Assembly (NCBI GenBank): GCA_031273545.1
Contig: JAISRQ010000016.1
Location: forward strand, 1 to 11,162
DNA length: 11,162 nt
Origin: Holosporales bacterium
Lineage (GTDB): Bacteria > Pseudomonadota > Alphaproteobacteria > BNTO01
Direction of reading: 5' to 3'
Position numbers and translations under genes: made by a program. The notes below the pieces were generated by a model. It searched no databases, was not told where the DNA came from, and saw nothing but the letters and a program-made list of their open reading frames with translations. This document shows, in pieces, positions 5,725-11,162 of the stretch (positions within the stretch are counted from its first letter, which is position 1; each line of letters starts with the position of its first letter).

Positions 5725-7149
5725 ATGATCGTACGCATTATCGCACTTGTCGTTGCGTCCTGCCTTAACATAGCTAGCGTGAGTGCCGCGAATGGCATTC
5801 GTATAACTGTTCCTTCCATGCATGTCGCTAAAAGAAGCTCGAATTCTAGCATGTTCGCAAAAATAGATTCTGAGCTTAAAAAAGATGTAGACGAAATAGA
5901 TGAAGCGAATAGGAAGTGCATTCTTGATACCACACGCGTTCGCGACAGATTTAAGGATATTGTAGGGAAAGGCATAAACGAGATAACAACAGCAGATGAG
6001 CTATGCAAGCAACTATCTGCAAACGTTAGGTTTCGCGACGCGCCATTGTATGCGGCCTTGCGGTTGTTAGATTCAGCGTTATCTTCGGCGTTATTAGATG
6101 GGCGACTGAATGATACGCTTCATATAAATAAGCTGATATTGGAATGTTTTAATATGGCAACGTTTGTTCCAGTAGACGAGTCTGGTCGGAAAAATGCGAT
6201 GGAAAGGTATGGATCTGTTTTTGTAAAGATGCAGCAATCGAGCTTGTCTCGGAAAAATATACTAAATGCGCCAGAGGAGTTTGTTGGCGATAAATTTGTT
6301 TTGCAAGAGAATGTAAAAGCAAATCTTGCCGCAGTAAGTGTTGCTGCCGCTAAGCTAAGTCGTCCAGATTTCTTTAGACATCAACTAAGCGTATTGCCCT
6401 CAGAACCTTTACTCCGACAAATGAAGAATCACTACGATATAGTAGAGCACGTAATCGCCCAAAAGAAGCTAGGTGAAGTAGTCCACGGAAACAAAGTAGA
6501 TTGGCTAGAAGTTGAAAACAGAATAGAAGAAGTCATTGTTGATGATTATTTTTATAAGTTAAGAGCAGTAATAGATGCTCTCTATACACAATTAGCAAAC
6601 AAAAATGCTAGCTGCATATGCGCAGAAAATAGAGGAGCAAACGATGGAACGTATTACGAATCATGTCATACATTGGCGACATGTGATCAACACATCAATA
6701 ACACTAGAGATTTTGTTGTAAGAGCTGGTCCTAAATTAGTTTGGGAGACTCTTGGTCGGGTCCCCTTAAGCGAGTACCTGTCCTCTCGTGCGTTCAATAG
6801 CACCATAGCAAACGCAGCTGCATTTGCTGGACGCCATAATATAGTGGAATTCTGTTCCCCTGATAAATGGAGGGGGCGTCCTCTAGATACGCTGGTCAGC
6901 GGAGCATACTCAGTAAGTAGTCCATATTTGCCGATACGTTTTTTTACAATGGTATACACTGGGCACTTCGGAGCAGTGCGTCAGAAGACTGACAAGGATG
7001 GTCGCCCTATACCAGAAAAACAACTTACGTGGAAGGAGAATCAAGGATGGGTAGATCTTCAACTGAGGAACTACCCCCTCAATGAAGATTTGCACGTGGA
7101 GTATGAGCGTTGCTACAACAAAAACGGAGGGTCGTACTACCAAGGATAA
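5725..7149 (+). CDS. Unrecognised exported protein with signal peptide
   Basis: A 474-residue protein of no family that I recognise. Residues 1-22 form a clear Sec signal peptide (MIVRIIALVVASCLNIASVSA), with cleavage likely after VSA, so the mature protein is expected in the periplasm or outside the cell; no further membrane segment is apparent. The first 300 mature residues are mostly helix-like and charged, with segments such as IDSELKKDVDEIDEANRK. The C-terminal third is different: it has a cysteine-dense patch (CICAENRGANDG, then SCHTLATC, about 292-316), two later cysteines (EFC and ERC) and aromatic/Gly-rich stretches such as RFFTMVYTGHFG and LTWKENQGW, suggesting a compact, possibly disulfide-bonded domain. 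The ATG is preceded by no obvious Shine-Dalgarno. It lies between bioD and the convergent bamD. A secreted factor acting on the host is conceivable for a symbiont but is not shown by the sequence. Confidence 0.75.
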   Translation: MIVRIIALVVASCLNIASVSAANGIRITVPSMHVAKRSSNSSMFAKIDSELKKDVDEIDEANRKCILDTTRVRDRFKDIVGKGINEITTADELCKQLSANVRFRDAPLYAALRLLDSALSSALLDGRLNDTLHINKLILECFNMATFVPVDESGRKNAMERYGSVFVKMQQSSLSRKNILNAPEEFVGDKFVLQENVKANLAAVSVAAAKLSRPDFFRHQLSVLPSEPLLRQMKNHYDIVEHVIAQKKLGEVVHGNKVDWLEVENRIEEVIVDDYFYKLRAVIDALYTQLANKNASCICAENRGANDGTYYESCHTLATCDQHINNTRDFVVRAGPKLVWETLGRVPLSEYLSSRAFNSTIANAAAFAGRHNIVEFCSPDKWRGRPLDTLVSGAYSVSSPYLPIRFFTMVYTGHFGAVRQKTDKDGRPIPEKQLTWKENQGWVDLQLRNYPLNEDLHVEYERCYNKNGGSYYQG

Positions 7150-7323
7150 AACACATACGGCCACTCCCCGAAGGATAAGGAAGACAGCCTTTCTCCCCAA
7201 AAGATTACAAACTGTTGAGGCAAACGAATGCTAATTATCCTTCAACTTCTAGTTCGCAGTCTATGAGAACTCCGGGGTCTCCAACTTTTGGCTCGCATTT
7301 GGCCGCGATGGACAGTGGTAACA
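7150..7323. repeat. Convergent gap with dispersed repeat, copy D (about 7195-7236)
   Basis: The gap between the exported protein and the end of bamD holds a repeat copy beginning ccccaaaagattacaaactgtt at 7195; the AAACG block follows at 7222-7226, four bases closer than in other copies. An inverted partner of the first block, aacttttggc, appears near 7281-7290. No intrinsic terminator with a T-run is seen for either converging gene. Confidence 0.45.
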
Positions 7324-8469
7324 CTAATATCCAGGAGGAAGCGGTGCAGACGCCACCGAATCGCGGTAATATTCTCCCTGCTGGGCCTTCTCGTCTTGCT
7401 TTTTCTGTCGATTTTCAACGCCATCGTCCCGCTTTAATTCTTGTGTGCCCTGTTTTGAGCGGATGGCCTTCTCCTTTGCACCAGTAACGTTAGCATTCAC
7501 GCCACTTGCACTTGTCTCGGTTTTGACTTTAGCGCCCGCCTTCGCCTTCGTTCCAGCCATTTTTACAACATCTGCCTTCGCCTTCGTTCCATCCGCCTTT
7601 GCGTCTGCCGCTTCTGCCTTTCTCCTCGCTGCAGCCTTTACACGAGAAGACAGCGCCTTAGCTAACTTGCACCACTCAGAATCTTTGTGATTTAATTTTA
7701 AGACCGCGTACGTTGCAAAAAAATCATCATTCATATTCAATGTCGCATAACACTCAGCCAAACGAAGCAGCGCTTCTGGACATTGCTCCGTCGTTTGGTA
7801 CTGCTCTACAACGTTTTTAAAGCGGTTGATCGCCGACAAATATGCATTCTCGCGTTGATAAAACCGCCCAATGGACATTTCTTGTGCTGCCAAGTGGTTG
7901 TGGATGAAGTCAATCTTAAACTTTGCATCCTTCGCATAATCGCACGCAGGGAACAACGCAAGGACCTGCCGGAACGCCTTCAACGCATCATATGCATCTT
8001 GCTGATCTCGCTCGACGATTGCTATGCGCTCATAATGACACAGCCCAATCATATAACACGCATACGGCGTATCCCTGTGATGAGGATGCAGCTTAGCGAA
8101 AATCGTAAACAAATCGATCGCATCCTCATATTGGTGCGCTTGATAGCGGCAATACCCCTCCATTATCTGCGATTGAGCCGCCCACTTCGAATACGGGAAC
8201 TGTTCTTGCACAAGCGCAAAACCATTGGCAGCTGCCTTGAAGTCTTCCGAATGCATCTTATTGGCAGCTTTTTCGTATAAAGATTCGACAGATACGTTTG
8301 GCGCTACCTTTACGTCCTCGTCAATTTCGCGAATAAGCTTGCTGTCAGAGCAAGAGCTAAGCAGGAAGCACGCCAACGGGACTAGAGCGTGCTTGGCACT
8401 TGCGACTATTTGTCCCACAGTCCGCACCCTTCGGGCTCCCGGGGAACATGTAAAAATCTCGTTCTTCAT
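7324..8469 (-). CDS. bamD: Outer-membrane assembly lipoprotein BamD (ComL/YfiO)
   Basis: BamD is the essential lipoprotein of the BAM complex that, with BamA, folds beta-barrel proteins into the outer membrane from the periplasmic side. From ATG 8469 it has 381 residues: signal and lipobox LLSSC (Cys about 40), then five TPR-like repeats with family phrases such as LYEKAANKM, FPYSKWAAQSQIMEGYCRY, HPHHRDTPYACYMIGLCHYE, RDQQDAYDALKAFRQVL, and EMSIGRFYQRENAYLSAINRFKNVVEQYQTT. BamD is usually about 240-290 residues; here a Lys/Ala-rich tail of about 100 residues follows, including a tandem GTKAKAD/GTKAKAG repeat. The n-region is long. GTG codons at residues 15 and 18 are alternative starts, and residue 18 (8418) has AAGG at good distance; a TATAAT on the minus strand at 8472-8477 would place transcription start at or after the annotated ATG, favouring the later start. 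It is downstream of addA on the same strand with a 289-base gap, so probably transcribed separately. Confidence 0.93.
   Translation of the reverse strand: MKNEIFTCSPGARRVRTVGQIVASAKHALVPLACFLLSSCSDSKLIREIDEDVKVAPNVSVESLYEKAANKMHSEDFKAAANGFALVQEQFPYSKWAAQSQIMEGYCRYQAHQYEDAIDLFTIFAKLHPHHRDTPYACYMIGLCHYERIAIVERDQQDAYDALKAFRQVLALFPACDYAKDAKFKIDFIHNHLAAQEMSIGRFYQRENAYLSAINRFKNVVEQYQTTEQCPEALLRLAECYATLNMNDDFFATYAVLKLNHKDSEWCKLAKALSSRVKAAARRKAEAADAKADGTKAKADVVKMAGTKAKAGAKVKTETSASGVNANVTGAKEKAIRSKQGTQELKRDDGVENRQKKQDEKAQQGEYYRDSVASAPLPPGY
7538..7591 (-). repeat. Tandem repeat in the BamD tail
   Basis: An 18-base sequence, gccttcgccttcgttcca on the plus strand, occurs identically at 7538-7555 and 7574-7591, a 36-base period. 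In BamD it encodes the repeated (A)GTKAKA segments of the Lys/Ala-rich tail. The exact identity of the copies suggests a recent duplication. Confidence 0.75.
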
Positions 8470-8494
8470 AAAATTATAAATAACCCTCGCCAGT

Positions 8495-8586
8495 TATACT
8501 CCCCAAAAGATTACGAATTGTTTCGCTCAATAAACGCTTACGACTCTTTGACTTTCTGGTCCGAAATCTTTGGGGCTCCTGGTATA
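8495..8586 (+). repeat. Dispersed intergenic repeat, copy E, with inverted partner arm
   Basis: The core ccccaaaagattacgaattg starts at 8501 and ends with taaacgctta at 8540. The first arm with its flank, TATACTCCCCAAAAGATT (8495-8512), is repeated inverted at 8565-8586 (reading tataccaggagccccaaagatt on the minus strand), so the whole unit is an imperfect palindrome of about 92 bases. It lies upstream of bamD on bamD's strand and may overlap that gene's promoter region. Confidence 0.55.
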
Positions 8587-8758
8587 TATCGCCTAGTTTT
8601 TTTCTGTGTCGAATTTCTACCAGAATCTACACCTAATAGACTTTACAAAAAACATCGCCAATCATCTACAAATATATGTAGAACACATCAACTTTGACGA
8701 TGGATAAATTATACCTACGCCCCAAATGATTACACTGTTCATCGCAGCGTTAATCACT
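8587..8758. other. addA-bamD gap: hairpin and repeat copy F
   Basis: No gene is supported. A six-base-pair hairpin, TCTACA-AATATA-TGTAGA, lies at 8665-8682; on the minus strand a run of six T follows after about 13 bases, so it is only a weak addA terminator candidate. Repeat copy F begins ccccaaatgattac at 8720 and runs up to the addA stop codon (8759-8761); its 3' half is diverged (gcgttaatcac in place of aacgcttgtta). Confidence 0.45.
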
Positions 8759-11162
8759 TTACGCACATTCTTCCTCTGAAATCACCCCTTCTGCAGCCTC
8801 CGAAATCACCTTATGCCACGACCCCTCTTTCTTTCTCCGCCCAACGGAAATAAAACCGTCTTGTGCACGCGTCATCGCAACATACAGCAAGCGATAATTC
8901 TCTTCGAGCAAAACAGCTAACGCGCCTTCACGAATATGATGCGCCCCAATGAGCGTGGCCTGCGGCATCAGCATCACCCCAGCCGGTGCCGGGATTTCCT
9001 GAAACTGCGCATCATCCGCCCCCCCAACATCAAACGTTTCGAACCAAACCCACTTTTCCTTTTGCAGAGACACGGTCGAATCATCCGCAAGGATCACGAT
9101 TGGCGCCTGCAACCCCTTAGCTCCGTGTATGGTTTTTAGTTGCACGCCGTAGTCGCTCAGCGTAGACTGCGGGAAAATGTTTTGCAGAAAATCGTTAAAA
9201 GCTGATAGATTTGGCGTATTTTCTGCCAAAAAGTTCAAAATTTCGTCAAGAAACACATCAAAAATGTCTGCGTCCATTATAGGCCCACTTCCCAAATCAG
9301 TTGACCATTGAGGGGACCTACTTCCCGAATCAACGCTAGACTCTTGAGGAAGTGCCCCTTTGCTTGGTCCGATTTCATCCCCCGCACATGTTTGTGGCAT
9401 ATAAGGACGAACATTGGAGATGGCCCGATGAAAAAATAAGTAAAAATCATCGCGGTCCCGAATAGCTCCAGCGCTAGTGCGATACTGTGTTAATACATCT
9501 CGAATGCATTGAACAAAGTTGATGGAAGGTTGCTCTTGCGTATTCGGAGTTTCTTCGTCGCGTTTATTCCCTTCACCGCAATTGTCTACTTCATCGTGTT
9601 CACCGTCTTCGCAGGCGTCACCATATTCACCGCAGGCGTCACCACCTTCACCGCCCTTCACTACTTCGCCTTCCGACCCGCCTTCATCAGGCACGATCTC
9701 CGCCCATAAGCTTCCATTCCTGTAGTAACATAGCTGAAAAAGCTGCTCTTCGGACACGCAACAATCCAGTAAAAACGGACTCTTTAACAGCCATGCAAGG
9801 TTATAATCATCAAATGGATCGACCAAAAATTGCACAAATGCAAGCAAATCTAACCAAGCTATAGGCTGAGAATTTCGCATCGCACACGGAATATTACGCT
9901 CTAATAAATGTTGGCTAATTAGCGACAAGTCATTACGTTGGCGCGACAATATAAGTATGTCTTCGGGCAAAACGTTTCGCCCAACACAAGGACAATAAAC
10001 TTGGCTTGCTAATAAATCCGCCACGGTCGCTGCAACCAATTCGGGCACAGTTGTTGCAACAAAATCTTCTACCGTTTTCGCAGGAAGTCCCGGTAAAGTC
10101 GTCGCAGCCGCATCGTTTGTATAAGCCCCATCACGCGAATAAGAATCACCAATTACACTACTATCTATACTTACGTTTGATTTTTGCTGTCCGTCATCAT
10201 ACTCAGGCTCCTCCTCAGATTTCGGAGAATCAAGGTCTACAGTCCGCACAAAACCTGCGCTCTTCAAAGCAGACGTATGCCCAACATAATCTGATATGAC
10301 CTGATTATTTTGAAACACAGCATCCACAACTTTCAATATTGACGGCGCAGTCCTATACGATGTTGTTAGCTGGATATGCTGAAAGCTTCCGCCTATTTTA
10401 GATATAAGCCTTTCAAATACGGCAGGCAATGTTTTAAAAAGCCACGGTTTAGCCCCCTGAAAACTGTAAATTGATTGCTTTACATCTCCGACAACAAACA
10501 GCGTACACTCAACCCCCAAATGAAAAAACAGGGTAACAATGTGCAGCACGATTTGCCATTGTTGAGGGCTGGTATCCTGCGCTTCGTCGATGAACAAGTG
10601 CCGAACATCCAACGATATTGCCGCCTTTAACGCCTCACTATCATAAGCACGGGTCAAGACTTCATTTGTCTTCATTATCAAATCCTCAAAATCATACTGA
10701 TTCTGAGATTCTTTCGTTTGTTGGTATTTTTGAAAAACATCATTCGCTACTGTTATAAATGCTTGCGTTTTTATAATAAGTTCCCGTGTTTTTTGTCGTT
10801 GGGTGTCTGCAAAAAAATATTCAGCCTGAGCATATAACGCTGGGTATAGGTCGTAGGATTGCGGAATGCCTGTGAACTTCTTTCTTAAAGTTTGGGTTGT
10901 TGTTAAGAAAGCCTTCTCATAATTCCCAGAAATAATTAGCTTTAACGTTTGATTGTCAGGATACGCATTTGCCATTTCCTTTGCTAAACCCTGAGTTAAA
11001 TGCCCATCAAAATGAGGCCCAGCCTCAGAGTATACCAACTTTTCTCCTAAGAATTTCGCAAACGCGTCTTTATCATACGTCTTTAAAAACTGGGCGAGAT
11101 CGTAGCGTCGTGATAAAAGAGCGAATAAAGTTTCGCTTATTTGTTCAAGCGTCATCCACTGA
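8759..11162 (-). CDS. addA: AddA-type double-strand break repair helicase, 5' end outside the window, nuclease domain absent
   Basis: AddA is the UvrD-like helicase subunit of AddAB, which processes double-strand breaks for recombination. The frame is open through base 11162 (two codons beyond ATG 11155), so the N-terminus with the Walker A motif lies outside; residue numbers here count from 11155. Visible motifs: Walker B LFIDEAQDTSPQQW (about 187-200), motif III VGDVKQSIYSFQG (about 222-234), motif IV TTSYRT (about 262-267), motif V LKTIHGAKGLQAPIVIL (about 672-690) and motif VI RLLYVAMTRAQD (about 755-766). The phrase HGAKGLQAPIVIL is characteristic of alphaproteobacterial AddA. The protein stops about 33 residues after motif VI, whereas AddA normally continues about 200 residues with a RecB-like nuclease domain; none is seen in any frame before bamD. 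Three repeat or low-complexity insertions interrupt the protein (10004-10099, 9519-9700, 9284-9352). The addB partner was not seen. Confidence 0.9.
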   Translation of the reverse strand, partial: QWMTLEQISETLFALLSRRYDLAQFLKTYDKDAFAKFLGEKLVYSEAGPHFDGHLTQGLAKEMANAYPDNQTLKLIISGNYEKAFLTTTQTLRKKFTGIPQSYDLYPALYAQAEYFFADTQRQKTRELIIKTQAFITVANDVFQKYQQTKESQNQYDFEDLIMKTNEVLTRAYDSEALKAAISLDVRHLFIDEAQDTSPQQWQIVLHIVTLFFHLGVECTLFVVGDVKQSIYSFQGAKPWLFKTLPAVFERLISKIGGSFQHIQLTTSYRTAPSILKVVDAVFQNNQVISDYVGHTSALKSAGFVRTVDLDSPKSEEEPEYDDGQQKSNVSIDSSVIGDSYSRDGAYTNDAAATTLPGLPAKTVEDFVATTVPELVAATVADLLASQVYCPCVGRNVLPEDILILSRQRNDLSLISQHLLERNIPCAMRNSQPIAWLDLLAFVQFLVDPFDDYNLAWLLKSPFLLDCCVSEEQLFQLCYYRNGSLWAEIVPDEGGSEGEVVKGGEGGDACGEYGDACEDGEHDEVDNCGEGNKRDEETPNTQEQPSINFVQCIRDVLTQYRTSAGAIRDRDDFYLFFHRAISNVRPYMPQTCAGDEIGPSKGALPQESSVDSGSRSPQWSTDLGSGPIMDADIFDVFLDEILNFLAENTPNLSAFNDFLQNIFPQSTLSDYGVQLKTIHGAKGLQAPIVILADDSTVSLQKEKWVWFETFDVGGADDAQFQEIPAPAGVMLMPQATLIGAHHIREGALAVLLEENYRLLYVAMTRAQDGFISVGRRKKEGSWHKVISEAAEGVISEEECA
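9284..9352 (-). repeat. Tandem repeat in addA, 33 and 36 bases
   Basis: Plus-strand units 9284-9316 (cccacttcccaaatcagtt...) and 9317-9352 (cctacttcccgaatcaac...) are in-frame diverged copies. They encode SPQWSTDLGSG and LPQESSVDSGSR, a Ser/Gly-rich linker between motifs IV and V of AddA. Confidence 0.65.
9610..9651 (-). repeat. 21-base tandem repeat in an acidic AddA insertion
   Basis: cgcaggcgtcaccatattcac (9610-9630) is followed directly by a copy with two differences (9631-9651). It encodes the GGDACGEYGDACED part of an acidic Gly/Glu/Asp-rich insertion covering roughly 9519-9700. Confidence 0.7.
10004..10099 (-). repeat. Four-copy 24-base in-frame tandem repeat in addA
   Basis: Four consecutive 24-base units on the minus strand, 10099-10076, 10075-10052, 10051-10028 and 10027-10004, encode TLPGLPAK, TVEDFVAT, TVPELVAA and TVADLLAS. 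Each starts with Thr and has Ala at position 7. A further degenerate unit (YTNDAAAT) may precede them at 10100-10123. The repeat lies between helicase motifs IV and V and looks like a helical or linker insertion. Confidence 0.7.

Noticed and set aside
7082..7234. Plus-strand frame of 50 residues, rich in Lys, Arg and Thr, overlapping the end of the exported protein
   Set aside because: Considered as a frameshifted tail of the upstream protein or a small basic gene, but there is no good ribosome site, it overlaps in a different frame, and it runs into repeat copy D.
7215..7487. Plus-strand frame of 90 residues with a TTG start
   Set aside because: More than half is antisense to the bamD tail, the start falls inside repeat copy D, and composition is low-complexity without a recognisable family.
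8478..8632. Minus-strand open stretch of about 50 codons between addA and bamD, tested as a remnant of the AddA nuclease domain
   Set aside because: It has no start with a ribosome site, shows no nuclease motif, and is mostly the palindromic repeat copy E read in one frame.
10004..10099. Regularly spaced repeats considered as a CRISPR array
   Set aside because: The units are contiguous without spacers, diverged, and in frame with the helicase coding sequence.
10006..10299. Plus-strand frame of 97 residues opposite addA
   Set aside because: It is antisense to the AddA repeat and helicase region, and its Gln/His/Pro-rich composition is typical of a shadow frame.
10511..10524. acccccaaatgaaa inside addA as another copy of the dispersed repeat
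   Set aside because: It encodes the conserved-looking helicase segment FFHLGVEC, and neither the AAACGCTT block nor an inverted arm follows.

Overview
The window looks like chromosome from an alphaproteobacterium, probably a host-associated one of the Holosporales/Rickettsiales kind. This is an inference from the gene set: an AddA-type helicase, BamD with the alphaproteobacterial body, a Com1/DsbA-like protein, an IS630-like transposase start, loose intergenic regions, weak Shine-Dalgarno signals and many small repeats. No rRNA or tRNA gene was seen to fix the taxonomy.

Layout from left to right. At the left edge is the first 20 codons of a probable IS630-family transposase (minus). A gene-poor stretch of about 410 bases follows, carrying a 24-base inverted repeat that looks like a miniature element. 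Then come ruvB (minus) and a DsbA/Com1-like exported protein that has lost its catalytic cysteines (minus). Divergent from it is a type IVB-pilus-like outer-membrane secretin lipoprotein (plus), then a lone bioD with its own extended -10 promoter (plus) and an unrecognised exported protein (plus). Facing these are bamD (minus) and the 3' two thirds of addA (minus), which runs off the right edge.

Functionally the genes are a mix of recombination/repair (ruvB, addA), envelope biogenesis or export (bamD, secretin, Com1-like protein, unknown exported protein) and biotin synthesis (bioD). Apart from the possible ruvB/com1-like and addA/bamD pairs on the minus strand, nothing looks like a classical operon.

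The most unusual layer is repeats. A short structured element (CYCCAAAWGAYT, then AAACGCTT about 32 bases later) recurs at least five or six times in the gaps between genes, always in the same orientation. Two more diverged look-alikes may sit in tandem inside bioD, where they add a loop of about 20 residues. Separately, AddA, BamD and the Com1-like protein carry in-frame tandem repeats or low-complexity tails. Together this suggests a genome where small repeats spread both between and within genes, comparable in concept to Rickettsia palindromic elements. Two protein-level losses also stand out: the Com1-like protein has DPIS where CxxC should be, and AddA stops right after helicase motif VI, without the expected C-terminal nuclease domain.
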